Source of the DNA: Hofstenia miamia
Taxonomy: Eukaryota; Xenacoelomorpha; Acoela
Assembly (NCBI GenBank): GCA_004352715.1
Contig: SCFE01000098.1
Location: 372,165 to 436,164, forward strand
Length of the DNA stretch: 64,000 nt
Direction: 5' to 3'
Below are positions 36,381-47,596 of this stretch, in pieces. Below the pieces are notes generated by a model. That model was not told the origin of the DNA, ran no database searches, and saw only the letters and a list, made by a program, of their open reading frames with translations. The position numbers were made by a program, and so were the translations under genes. How positions within the stretch are numbered: position 1 is the first letter of the stretch; every line of letters begins with the position of its first letter.

Positions 36381-38015
36381 TTCTAAGCCATATTGATATC
36401 AAATGTATTCCAAGTCGGGGCTATGCAAAACTTTTTTCTTTACATTCTTTACTCACATATAACACAACATCAGATTTTCTATTGTGCAGCGAGTATTTTG
36501 AAAGCATTTAGCTGTTGCAAACTTTATCTAAAAATAATTGGTGCAAGAAAATTAATCAGTATAGTTGTTGTTCTTCTTCACATTTTAATTTTCCGCTGCT
36601 GACTTTGCCTTTGTAATCAGATTATAAAAGCATAAATAAGACCTCATAAAGTGAGAAACAATCGGTAATTTAAATTTAAAAATCAATTAAATAAGAAATC
36701 TATTAAATACACAAACATCTATCTTTGCATAATTTCCAACCTTTCAAAATCAATTTTACAAAATTAGTAGAATAGGTGGAGCATAACTTAATAAATTATT
36801 ATGTAGAGGTTATGTGCATGAATTCCAGTTACTTACAATACACAAACTTAAGATATTTTACGTAGTAGACTCTGGATGAAAAGCCGAATAAACGTATTTT
36901 CATTTATTAAACCCATATAGGCAAAATGATATATAAAAAGTTCATACTATGAAAAACTATTTTACACAAGCCTCTGCTATTTTCCAATAGCAGAAGCTAG
37001 TCCAAAAGGAAGGTATTGAACCCACAAAGAAGCCAACACTAATATTCACGAGGTACATGCCAGTAGGCATGTCTATAATTGTTTACACGTTAGACATATT
37101 TGTTTAAATTCTTAACATCAAATGTTGAATTAATGCCCCATTGCGTTTTTCCACAATAATCATGTTAATACTTCTTTTTATAGAAATTGGTGTAACTTGG
37201 TTTGTAGCTTAGGTAGTATACTTAGTAGATGTATGAATTGCTAAATAAATCCCCTAATAATGTGTTCATGGTTTTTTAAAACTGAGTATTTTCATTTTTT
37301 GCTATCAGTCGGTCCAGAAGCTGTGTTTATTTTCCAATTTTCAGCATTTTTGGATGATTGCCAAAAAATGGATTTATGATTACGGGCATTTCAATTTCGG
37401 AATCTCCTTTGATAAAATTTACTTAAGTATGCCTATAGTTAAACATGGGCATCAACTGGTAATGTGGGTTCTAAATTTTTTCAAACCACTATAAATTTTG
37501 TCATCAAACACTACTTCTTGTTTCCTAGTGCTACTGGATAGCTGAATTCACTATAAGCGGTCAGCCATGCCATAGAATGTCATATTTTGATTCCTGTTTG
37601 ACTTTTTATATTTTGAAGCATTGCCCGTTGCATTTCGCACCACCTGCATGCCTTTTTTTAAATTAAAAATTTCCAAATTTCACGCGGGTTGAGTGATTTA
37701 AGTATTTTTAGAAATTGATCCAATTAGTTCAACCATATTTGCAATGTAGATGTGATGTGGCTGTCGAAGTGAAAGCGATTAAGCTTTAAAAGTTCCAAGG
37801 TTATCTCGGTCAACATGTTTGATTTCAGAGTAATAAAAACTATGACTATATTCGAAATATTCAAATTTATTAATAGATTCTACAGTAGTGCATTAGTTTG
37901 TTGTGCCGTTTACACTTTTAGGCATGTACCATCAGTATTTCTGTCTTCTATTGTTTTTTATTTACCATATGTAAATTTTATATTATTTTTATTTACCTAT
38001 GTATATATATATATA

Positions 38016-38225
38016 NNNNNNNNNNNNNNNNNNNNNNNNNNNNNNNNNNNNNNNNNNNNNNNNNNNNNNNNNNNNNNNNNNNNNNNNNNNNNNNNNNNNN
38101 NNNNNNNNNNNNNNNNNNNNNNNNNNNNNNNNNNNNNNNNNNNNNNNNNNNNNNNNNNNNNNNNNNNNNNNNNNNNNNNNNNNNNNNNNNNNNNNNNNNN
38201 NNNNNNNNNNNNNNNNNNNNNNNNN
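38016..38225. other. Assembly gap inside (AT)n
   Basis: 210 Ns with TATATA tracts on both sides; presumably an unresolved dinucleotide array. Confidence 0.95.
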
Positions 38226-38226
38226 T

Positions 38227-38266
<40 letters not shown>

Positions 38267-38469
38267 GAATATATCCAATTTGCCTGTAAATACAATTTAT
38301 CAACGCAAATTTTTCGCATTCTAGAGAATTGAGTTTGCCTATTCTTAGTGCAAGCACATGCTGAGTCTCATACTGACGCATAGATTGGGTCATTTAGTTT
38401 TTTACCCCCAAACAATTGTTTGTGCATGGATTGTTTGTGTCTTAGGCCAAAGATAAACTGCGCTGTTGG

Positions 38470-38512
38470 AGGCACTTGTTATCAATAAGAAATGATAACT
38501 CCAAAAGTGCCT
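38470..38512. repeat. Two-part hairpin
   Basis: AGGCACTT + GTTATCA, a 7-base loop including ATAAGAA, then TGATAAC + a 5-base bulge + AAGTGCCT. The paired arms total 15 bp. It could be a small fold-back remnant. Confidence 0.55.
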
Positions 38513-38614
38513 GATAGTATCATGCAATAAAAATTAATGATTTAATTTATGTGAAAGAAGTCCATTATTTGGGTGACTTAGAATATAAACTAATTATTTG
38601 GTTCACTGTCAAAT

Positions 38615-38775
38615 TGGTAAAGTAATATTTGTTTTGGAACATACACATAATTAAGATACATTTACTGAAAGAGTTTCTGCAATTGGCTGTCTATGTTAAA
38701 CAATAATATATTTTTCAGTAAATGCATATCTTGATTACGTGTAAATGCCAAAATTAATGTTGGTTTACAATATTT
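38615..38775. repeat. Imperfect inverted repeat (fold-back, ~55-bp arms)
   Basis: The left arm (about 38620-38670) ends TAATTAAGATACATTTACTG. The right arm (about 38714-38768), read backwards, gives TAATCAAGATATGCATTTAC and continues to match outward through ACACATAAT/ACACGTAAT. The loop is about 43 bp. It looks like a small MITE or the remains of one; no target duplication was identified. Confidence 0.55.
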
Positions 38776-39419
38776 AGAGTAAGACATAAATGGTAAATAA
38801 TAGGACTACATACGCAAATATGTAAAAACTAGACAGGCATAGGATGAAATGATTTTGATTTCTAGCTCACAGCAGAAGATATTATTAGCCTAATGTTTTT
38901 TAACCACATAGATAACATACATACTAAATCCTTGTCTAATCACAGGTGACTTCAAATGATATTGAAGGAATTCTATGCACTGAATTCCTATGAAAAAGGC
39001 AACCTTTGAAATTGGACTACATCAGTCAATAATGGAAGTGACTTTGATAGAATCGATGCATATATATTGGGTAGCGTCAGAGATGAAATTAGGACAGATT
39101 TTGTAAACTGCATCACCTCTCTTCATATTCTTTGCGCCTTGTCTATATTTACGTCTTGATTTCCTTTCCATTTTGACAAACGCTTTGTATTCTACAGCTC
39201 CAAATAGTTATTCATGATATGATATTGCCTTAGAGTTGTTCTATGATAATTGTCATAGCCCACCACTGCCAAATATTTTCAATTTCTTACTGCTTGGAAA
39301 ACAAAGAATTATTTTTTCAAATGCTGCCTACTATTTGTACAAATATATGAATCTAATAACAAGCATGAGCTCAATACATAGTTAAAACAAAATAGTAAAA
39401 TCAAATTTCCATTACATGC

Positions 39420-39932
39420 CTTAGAAAGCTTGATTATTTCTAATCGCTTATAGTACCATCTCCAGAACAGAGAAATTCCCCAAACACCATGTATTACCTA
39501 AAAGGATTTCAATTCGCCTTGCAATGAAATTTCTCTGGATATTTTTGAATTTATCTGACTAGCGTTGTCATATTTATGCTTCTAATAGATTTTTTAGCCA
39601 AGTACTCCTATCCATTCCTCTAAACGGCCTTCCTTCAACTTTCCTCTAAAATGAAAGAAATTATTATAATATAGGCGTGAAGCTTTCCTAATTTGGTTTT
39701 CTTGATATTGATGTCCAAACTATTTTGGATACACCATCAATCTAGTTTTGATATTGTTTCTATAATTGTGTTCAATCCAGTTTTCCATATAATTTGATTA
39801 TCTGCATATACAGAAGTTGTTACACTGCACGTAATTTAATACGTCAACTGCCGACATCACCTGTATATGGCACTTATTTATTATTGTTTTTAAATAATTT
39901 TCTAATTCGTTAGGAAGATGTTTATATTTATG

Positions 39933-39967
<35 letters not shown>
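39420..39967 (-). pseudogene. LINE reverse-transcriptase relic, copy 1
   Basis: On the minus strand, about 39860-39690 reads TSVYADNQIIWKTGLNTIIE, then a stop, then WCIQNSLDINIKKTK. This is the catalytic YADD block of LINE RT (second Asp read as Asn) followed by the W...N.L.iN..KTk motif. Farther along the strand a GRPFRGMDRSTW segment resembles the RP..rW motif found after RT in some LINEs. Stops and shifts make it a pseudogene. An (AT)n tract at 39936-39967 interrupts it and ends at the gap. Confidence 0.6.
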
Positions 39968-39979
39968 NNNNNNNNNNNN
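39968..39979. other. 12-N gap between two near-identical 320-bp segments
   Basis: 39648-39967 and 39980-40297 are copies of each other (one difference seen, TTATATTTATG versus TTATATGTATG), so the two contig ends probably overlap and were not merged. Confidence 0.85.
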
Positions 39980-40297
39980 AAAATGAAAGAAATTATTATA
40001 ATATAGGCGTGAAGCTTTCCTAATTTGGTTTTCTTGATATTGATGTCCAAACTATTTTGGATACACCATCAATCTAGTTTTGATATTGTTTCTATAATTG
40101 TGTTCAATCCAGTTTTCCATATAATTTGATTATCTGCATATACAGAAGTTGTTACACTGCACGTAATTTAATACGTCAACTGCCGACATCACCTGTATAT
40201 GGCACTTATTTATTATTGTTTTTAAATAATTTTCTAATTCGTTAGGAAGATGTTTATATGTATGTATGTATATATATATATATATATATATATAAAA
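39980..40297 (-). pseudogene. LINE reverse-transcriptase relic, copy 2 (probably an assembly duplicate)
   Basis: Repeats the YADN-containing segment of 39648-39967 at an offset of 332 bp, again ending in (AT)n at 40268-40294. Beyond it the sequence is unique and I recognise nothing more of the RT domain. Confidence 0.55.
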
Positions 40298-40492
40298 GTT
40301 ATATGGGTTTTGGTATTGCTTGTAATTGTGTATAAAACAGTACCCTCTTTGTGCCTTTATGAGATTTTTTAAAATATTTTTACTAAGCATAAGACAAAAC
40401 AATCAATCGCATCTTTTTAGAAAAGCAAAGATTAGGAATAATAAGACATTAAAAAAATAAGTTAGTTGAACAATTTTTGTAAGCCTTCTAAC

Positions 40493-40560
40493 CAGTGATG
40501 GAATCGGATCCAACATTTTAAGATGCGATCCGATCCGGAACCCAAACGGATTCGAATTTA
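40493..40560. mobile_element. Possible solitary hAT left end
   Basis: CAGTGATGGAATCGGATCC followed by repeated GATCCG/CGGATC motifs, a GC-rich patch resembling the other hAT ends in this window. No matching right end (CCATCACTG) was found downstream, so no element boundary can be drawn. Confidence 0.4.
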
Positions 40561-41748
40561 AATAAGTATTCTAACAATAAATAAACATGGGCTTAAAAAA
40601 TATTAATGTTTTTTTCAAATGCAAAAAGAAAATTTTAAGTGCTTCAAAACTATCTTGAGATAAAAAATGGATATATACTTACGAAATAGTGCATGCAAAT
40701 CAACGTATGTGTAAGCTTTCTAATAATCTAGTTCCTAAAATTGTAATCAATTATAATCTTGATATATTTATAGAGTTCTAACAGTTGAGTTTCTTATAGT
40801 ATTACCTCCCGAATTAAATTTTATGTTCAAATTCAAAAATAACCACTTTGCAATGTCACTATGAATTTAAGTTGTTTCAAATAACAAAATAAATTTACTT
40901 CAAAATTGCAGCTAATTCAATGAAAACAAGAATATCACAAATAATGGCAAATTAAAGAACAACCCCAGAATTGATGTTGCAAGGCATTAAAGAGATTGTA
41001 GTAGATTGTAATAAAATCCGTGATAGAAAAACTAATTTAAATATAAATTTTGAATTTTACTGAAATTGGAAACTAAATTGGATTAAAAATTTTAAATTAT
41101 ATAACAGCAACATTAAATAAATTAATACCCTATTAATAGCATGCCGACGATATGGTTCCCTAAACTTTTTGGACTAGTGATTATAATAATGACAAACCTT
41201 CTGAGTACTAAGTTGATCTTGGCATTGCAAGTTGCTTAGAGTGCATATTTAATTGAAATTTCTTGATTGAAGAGCATCCTAAATTATATTAGTATTTTTA
41301 CAGTTTTGCAGTGTTTGCAAAAGCTAAGGTATTCCACTTGCTTCTCTGTGTTCTGTGCATTTTTTCTTTGACATACATATTGGAGAGAAATCTTTTCAGA
41401 ATTCTGCTCTTCCATTTGCAAGTTTGTACAAACAAATGTTTTTGGTTGCTTTATTGTTTTATCATTATGTGATGGTTAACATAAGTCGCATTTTCAGATT
41501 TGAAGTATTCGTCACCAATTTTATAAGTTGTAGGAAAGAATAACGCGGAACCTATTGTATGAACAATGAAATTCAATTACAAAATTTCACTTAGATTGAG
41601 ATTATTAACACACTGTCACCTGTAGGTTACGTCGGCTTTTCAGAAATGAAAAAGAATACATATCATGTTACAAAACACTGTAGCATTTAGCGTGTAAATC
41701 AAATATTGGGGGAAAATTTATCTACTGCTAATTATTCTGTTGTTATAG
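40561..41748. other. No gene recognised
   Basis: AT-rich. A GGTTCCCTAAACTTTTTGG segment at about 41153 resembles another decayed hAT terminus without a partner. The sequence just upstream of 41749 may be the lost 5' part of the piggyBac relic. Confidence 0.35.
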
Positions 41749-43070
41749 TATGGACAATTTTTTACAAGTCACAAACTGTTGGCACTATTGGATAGAAAGG
41801 CTGGTCATGTGACAGGTACTGTTTCACCAAATCGAGCAAGCAATTGTCCACTCGTAGGATTTGCTGAAATAAAAAAGTGGCCATGCGGATCTTACGACTA
41901 TCTTTTGTATTCATCTAATGGAATAATTTTTATCAGATGGAATGATAACAAAGTAATCACAAGCAAAATAAATATATAGCGTATAAATCCATGTAAAAAT
42001 GTACATACGATTTGTTGCAAAAAACGTCAAGAAATATTATTTCAATGTTCAAAGGCAATCATTGCCGGTAATCATTACATGAACGGTGGAGATCGTTTTA
42101 ACGAAAACATAGCTAGAAACGTGTTGTATTCGGTGGCAAAAATGGTGTTTTGGAATTAATGCGGCATTGCGAAATTTCTTGATTAATCATTGAAGCAAAG
42201 TTGGGTCTCATAATTGAACCAATTTTTGATGCTCTGTTTTTCTAATATTTTAACTAGTGGGCAGCTAGACATGCGAGACCAAAGGGAGTAAATGTTATTG
42301 GCAGTGTGGACATTAGACCATATGATGATATCAACTATTATGGCATTGATCGTAATAGAATAAATGGAAATCAATGCAGACATGTTCTATGTCATTTAAG
42401 AACTGGAGAGCATTGCTCATAATAATGCAATGTTGGCCTCAAAGTTGGAACCGGCCGGATATTTTAAGGCCGTGGCCGGTAGTTGGCCGGCTAGAGCTCA
42501 TAACGGCTGGCCAGCTTTCGGCCGGTTTTTTTTGGCATTGTATATTTAATGTATGATAGTTAAATTACATAAAGGTAAGCGAGTAGCATTGTCAATTATT
42601 ATGTTTCACATTGCTGTTGCATTTGACCTCAGTCTTATAGATTACACTTTCATTATTATAAACAGCTTCTGTAAAAATTATTAAAATTTCCAAAAAAAAA
42701 CTACCTTTACAAAAAACTGAAAAATTCAATTATTATTAAATTATTGAGAGATTCCAGAAAGAAAATTTAATTATTATTTTAACTGCAAAACTGTAGATTG
42801 TTGAAACTATAAACATTTTTTGAATTTAGATTTTCATAAGAATTCTTCTAAAACTAAGCACAATATTGTCTCTATAAGATAAAAGAAGAATTTTTTTATC
42901 ATTTTGGCCGTAAGCGGCCGGTAATTTTACCGGCCTTTCTTGAAATGTAAAAGCGGCTACAGGCCGGTAAATTGCCGGCCCAACCGGCCCCTGCCAGCCG
43001 GTAGCTGGTTCCATCTCTGGTTGGCCTACATATAAATTGTTTTCAGGCAACCTACAAATTGCAAAAAATT
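41749..43070 (+). pseudogene. piggyBac transposase C-terminal relic, interrupted by a hAT element
   Basis: Starts in frame with YGQFFTSHKLLALLDRK, matching DNFFTS..Ll..L of piggyBac transposases, then GHVTGTVSPNR (GTvr.NR), FIRWNDNKVIT (W.DnK.V), SKAIIAGNHYMNGGDRFNEN (yN..MGGvD.fD) and, at about 42240-42420, RPYDDINYYG...QCRHVLCHLRTGEHC. The final Cys-rich piece is split by the hAT element at 42440-43019 and resumes at 43028 as LHINCFQATYKLQ, matching the carboxyl zinc-binding ring of the family. Frameshifts and stops at about 41979, 42160 and 42420 show that it is inactive. piggyBac enzymes cut and paste at TTAA; no TTAA-flanked ends were located. Confidence 0.8.
42440..43019. mobile_element. 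Non-autonomous hAT element (580 bp) with GGCCGG-rich ends
   Basis: A perfect 8-bp target duplication, GTTGGCCT, lies at 42432-42439 and 43020-43027. The ends are CAAAGTTGGAACCGGCCGG (left) and, inverted, CAGAGATGGAACCAGCTACC (right). About 110 bp at each end are dense in GGCCGG, GCCGG and CCGGC, while the middle is AT-rich. No ORF is present. Removing the element and one duplication restores continuity of the piggyBac Cys-rich tail. Confidence 0.93.
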
Positions 43071-44043
43071 AACTGCCTTTCTTTTTTCTTTCCTAGGAGC
43101 CGATCTCTCCTGTATGTGACAGGGCAAAATTATATTTTTTAGCTGTATACTAAAAGTTCAGTTAGTAGATATAACATTGGATGATTTTGAGATGAATATT
43201 AGAATAATAAATAGAAATTGCCTAAGTATTCACCAATGGCATTTAGCGGGTTAAGATCCCATGTTTTATGCATTTCAGCCATATTGCATTGAAAGCAAGT
43301 GATATAATTCTATTTTAATACACTCCCTCATATGCCCTTGTAGTGAGCTTTCCTTTCATAACAAAGCTCTGCACAAATAATTTTTAGATTAACAATATGA
43401 ACGGATATTTTGATTTTTGATTGAATAGAAAATAATTGATAAAATAATGGATGTAAATTACAAAGAAGTATGGTAAGGCTTATAATTTCATGATACACAG
43501 CCGGATATGACCCCTATGTACTTTCAACCTTTTTATTAAATTATGTTCGGAAGCTTGCCCTTTCGTTTAGCGTTAATTAATTGTAGTTCTTTTACTCTTC
43601 CTAAATCTTTTGAATCTTTACTGCAAAAAGTTGTTTTTTCTAAATTGAACTCTTTCTGTTGATCCAACTCATATTAAAATGTTTATCAAATAAATTTCTT
43701 TTAATTTTTATAATTTTCAGGTGTAAATTAGCAAGTATTGAGATATTACGAGCAAAAATTGTTTAAATTCCACAATAAGAAATTTTGTAGAAAATTAAAA
43801 TCTTAAAAAGATTTTGTTCTTGTATAATGATTGATAAGCCGTAATTTTACAGAAATAATCCAAGTTTTCTTTATCTAACGCAATGGACTGTATCAAATGT
43901 TGAATGGAATGTGTCAATCAAAATCTCAGGAGCTTAGATGTATATTTCAAACTATTCGATTACCAATATTGTACTAGTTTACCTGTTAAATTTATTATGC
44001 TAAGAATGCTGAATAGAAAATTATTCTTCAACCAGCTCGTATT

Positions 44044-44046
<3 letters not shown>
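43071..44046. other. No gene recognised
   Basis: AT-rich sequence without a motif that I can name. Confidence 0.4.
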
Positions 44047-44090
<44 letters not shown>

Positions 44091-44095
44091 TGTAG
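44047..44095. repeat. (TAG)n microsatellite
   Basis: About 15 trinucleotide units with one interruption near the right end. Confidence 0.9.
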
Positions 44096-44321
44096 TAGTC
44101 GTGAAAGCAGCGGAGGTCTTTAATGAATCGCCCTTGGATTTGCGATAATCTTCAATTTTTAAAAAAGTTATGCGGGAATACTTCCTAAATGAAAGTGGAA
44201 TAACGAAAAGTTATTCCTCTAACTTCAAAGTACCTTAGCTGATAAACACTAATATATGGTGCTTATTGTTATCAGTACTGCTCTTCTTTTGTAGTTTATA
44301 GTTAATGATTAATAAATCATT

Positions 44322-45140
44322 TTAAACAGTAGTAGAATCGTATATTAAATAAATATCATCAAGAAAAATAAAAGATACAAAAAGCTCCATCGGTTGTAAG
44401 TTTACATAGTTACTGAATTCATAATTTTTTAGGTGTAGGGAATGAATTGTCGTTGTCGTTGAGTCGTATTCATCTTCTCGTACATGTAATGCTTCGTGTG
44501 TCTCAATTTTTGCGGGATCAAAGAGTGTAGCAGATGATTCGGTTCCGTTGCACATCATATCACGCCTTTCTTGTCAACGCGCTAGATTTTTTATAGATGG
44601 AAGCACTTTCTTAACACGACGAATAGATATCACCAATAAGATAAGATTGCAAATGCGCAAATATCGGACAAACATAAGTTAACACTGAGTCAAACAAAAC
44701 GTAATAGAGTGACTTTTGTTGTCTGTGTGTGAGGTGCAGCTTGTTTAGCTATTTAAGAAGAAAAATTCTTCGTGAAAGCACTTTCATCATGTTATTCGCA
44801 TGCAAATTCCATTTCAGGTCTTCACTTATTGTCACACCTAAGAGTTTGAGATTTGAAACTTGAGGTAAATCAAAATGTCGGTAAAGTTGCAGTTTCCGCC
44901 TAGAAATTACAAGTTCTTTGGATTTTCTCAAGTTAGGCATCATGCAGTTTGCAGGCACCAGCTTGTAACTGTAGACAGTTCAGTGTTTACATTGTGTGCC
45001 ACGATTCATGAGAACAATCGCTGTGAGATCATCGGCAAATTTAACGATTTCGTTTGAACTGCGTTAGGGAACAGGATCAGCAGTGTAAAGTACAAATATT
45101 CAGTTACCCAAAACTGATCCCTGTGACAGAAGTATATTTA
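44322..45140 (-). pseudogene. LINE (CR1/Jockey-like) reverse-transcriptase relic
   Basis: On the minus strand from about 45130: QGSVLGN (QGs.LGP block), FADDLTAIVLMNRG (catalytic FADD intact, about 45055-45010), RKSKELVISRRKLQL (n..KS...v), LKLLGVTISEDLKWNLHANN (the post-catalytic block), RRIFLLK, then SVLTYVCPIFAHL and a tail to about 44322 that includes DEYDSTTTTIHSLHLKNY, comparable to the Y.LR ending of CR1 ORF2. At least four in-frame stops are present. It is a different family from the relic at 12262-13440, judging by the different block sequences. Confidence 0.78.
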
Positions 45141-45619
45141 GATGGCAGGTGTATGCTAAGTTTCCAACTATTGAAAATTGAAATAAACGAGTAAATATAT
45201 AAATTAACATTTTTATGAATCTAAACAGCTTACGGCTTTTGTTTGAAATTGCATTCCATTATTTGAACATTTTTATTTAAGAGGCGTTCTTCGCAAATTT
45301 AAATCAAAAATCAATTATATAAAATAGAAATGAGATGTTGATTTTTCAATTTGACTTCAAATAATGGTTGAAGCACGTATCATTAAAAAATTCCTTTAGA
45401 TACACAAATGATATTAACACAATAATGCTCAGACATAGAAGTCAATTAATTAAGAGAAGAGGGCATTGTAGAGCAAAGTAGAGGAGAATTTAATTACAAC
45501 CAGATGCTCCTACCGCTACTAAGCTTTAAGGAAAATAGATTTCTGGGATTTAAAAAATTTAGTGTATTTCATTGTATGATAGTTTATGGAGAAAAAGAGC
45601 ATTTAATTGTAATGAAATA
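45141..45619. other. No gene recognised
   Basis: AT-rich, nothing identifiable. Confidence 0.4.
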
Positions 45620-45790
45620 CTTAGCTCCTTCTAAGTCGAGATATTTTGCGTCGAGTCGAGTTAGTCGTAGTTTAGAAAATGGTTTACAATCATGAAATTA
45701 TATATATTTTTTTTAATTAGGCAAATTTGCAATACAGTAATAGAAGATGAAATCAACACAACTCGAGTTGACTTGACTCGAAAGCTGTTA
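45620..45790. repeat. GTCGAG/ACTCGA motif cluster in inverted arrangement
   Basis: AAGTCGAG...GCGTCGAGTCGAGTTAG on the left and CAACTCGAGTTGACTTG...ACTCGAAAG on the right face each other over about 170 bp. The arrangement resembles hAT subterminal arrays and lies about 50 bp from a possible hAT transposase tail. Confidence 0.45.
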
Positions 45791-45836
45791 ATTACTAAAT
45801 TTTTTACTACATGCTGAGCCATAGAAAATGTATATT

Positions 45837-46139
45837 TTAAAATGAGGTACATCCATAGGCATTTCCAATTTGTCCTTGGTGTGACAAGGTATTTTTTGAA
45901 GAGGAAAAAAGTCTTTCAATACATAAGTATACCAAGTGCTGTGATATTGTAAATGGGATTTCTACAATATATAAAGTACAACTGGGATGATTATAATTTC
46001 TTGAAAATTTATTTAAACTACTTTTTCTCAATATCATCAGCAATGAAACTACCCTATATAGAATGTTGTGACTTAAATATGTGTGCTTGCACTTTGTCAA
46101 TTGGTTAATATCTGATAAAAAAATATTACAAAATGGCAT
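45837..46139 (-). pseudogene. Possible hAT transposase C-terminal fragment
   Basis: An open frame of 100 codons whose carboxyl part reads YLCIERLFSSSKNTLSHQG. The ERlFS motif within a stretch of the form P..S...ERlFS..g...t..R is the hallmark of the hAT dimerisation domain. No catalytic residues or BED finger were found, and the rest of the frame shows no match, so this is a low-to-moderate call. Confidence 0.35.
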
Positions 46140-46342
46140 TTGACCAATCTTAAAAAATTATATTTATATTATATTATAAATCTGTTAATCGATGCAATAA
46201 ATATTTTTCGATTAAGCAGACGAGTTATGGTGACAGATTTAGTAGAACCATTTGTCACTGAAGGAGAAATATATGCATACTGAATATTAATATATATATA
46301 TATATATTACTGAATATTAATGAATATATATATATATATATN

Positions 46343-46524
46343 TCAAATCTTGATTTTTTGTTAATATTGCATGCAACAGTTGGGAACAAAGATATAAAGA
46401 TATAATCAAAGTTAACGGTGATGTTTTGCAAAAAATATTACAGATACTGACTTGTAATAATAAAACCAAATTTTTCAACAATATAATATACTTTTGCTTT
46501 AGTTTTAATTTCTCTTTTGTTCAC

Positions 46525-46540
<16 letters not shown>
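46343..46540 (+). repeat. Dispersed (AT)n-bounded repeat, copy 1 (partial)
   Basis: Starts immediately after a single N (46342) and is identical by eye to 53117-53307 until both run into (AT)n. It covers the half of the repeat that contains AACAAAGATATAAAGATATA and GGTGATGTTTTGCAAA. Confidence 0.85.
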
Positions 46541-46555
<15 letters not shown>

Positions 46556-47333
46556 ATATATATGTAAAGCTACATTGGATTTTTACTTAACTTGGTCTGC
46601 CTGAAAAGCTGCAAAATAACTTGTTATTTCGGATTACCTTTAACCAGAAGTGAAAAAGACTAGGCATAGCTCCAGCTGAGAATTTCAAGGACCAGCCTGG
46701 AACAGCATTCCAATTAGATTCTTTGAGTAATTGAATAATTTGCACAAAGCTTTGCTTAGGTAAAATTTATGTTGCCTATCAGGTCTCTGTCAGTCATTTA
46801 ACATAATATGTACTCTACATAAAAAATCGATATATCAAAGAATTTTTTTTGTAAATTGAATAAGATATACACAGTGATACAAATACCGTTGGATTTTGAT
46901 TACTATTTTTTTTACTTTGGACTTTGTTACGTTTTCTAAAATTTGGTTAACTTTTCAAACGAAATATTAAGACTGGGGTTAGAGGTTCGGTTTGACCCTA
47001 TGGTTTAGTGCTTTATAGAATTTGAAAGTTCTAGTCCTGTTCTAAATGAGTTTGCAATCAAGGTTGCCATGGTTCAAACACAGGGCGAGCACTGGTCGGC
47101 TGAATATGGTCAACTTTACCCAACTAGAAATAATTAGAAAACATTCTAACAAAAATTCTAAGTAATTTTCAAGAACCTCCCAAGTAATTCCATTATTTTT
47201 TCATCCTCGGTTAAAGGACATTGCTCTTTAATCTAATTCGAAGTCTCACCGACAGAATAGGGTCTACCTTACCATCCTTAAAATAACCCCAAATTGACAT
47301 ATTGTTTAATTACATAGCTATTGCACTATATGC

Positions 47334-47367
<34 letters not shown>

Positions 47368-47596
47368 TATATATAAAGCATGTTTATAATATAATTTAGA
47401 CTATTTCTGATAGCATACTATGCATATATTCATCCAATTTTTGGATTTGGGTATGACCATTGAATTTCGGAAGTTTTAGGGTTTATTGGAATTAGGTTGT
47501 AGCATTAGTACTAATAGGCTCCCAAAAAATGTCTTGCCTACCAGCAGGATATGATCTAATGTGAAACGTTAACTTGAACCAATGTGGAAAAAGCAA
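46541..47596. other. No gene recognised; (AT)n at about 47338-47365
   Basis: AT-rich with a slightly GC-richer stretch at 46960-47290. The (AT)n lies within a short palindrome (ATGCTTCATATA...TATATAAAGCAT). Confidence 0.4.

Larger units (their letters stand above)
36381..39419. other. No gene recognised; hairpins, (AT)n and a gap
   Basis: Contains a 9-bp stem hairpin at 36973-36994 (TCTGCTATT with its inverse), a 7-bp stem at 37055-37072 (ACATGCC with its inverse), and a 210-N gap (38016-38225) with (AT)n on both sides. Inverted repeats at 38470 and 38615 are listed separately. No gene was seen. Confidence 0.4.

Noticed and set aside
37000-37030. tRNA-like GGGTTCAATACC on the minus strand
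   Set aside because: No acceptor stem, D arm or anticodon arm can be folded around it.
39000-39260. Minus-strand frames with Lys/Arg-rich segments downstream of the LINE relic
   Set aside because: Could be the LINE carboxyl part but shows too little similarity to call.
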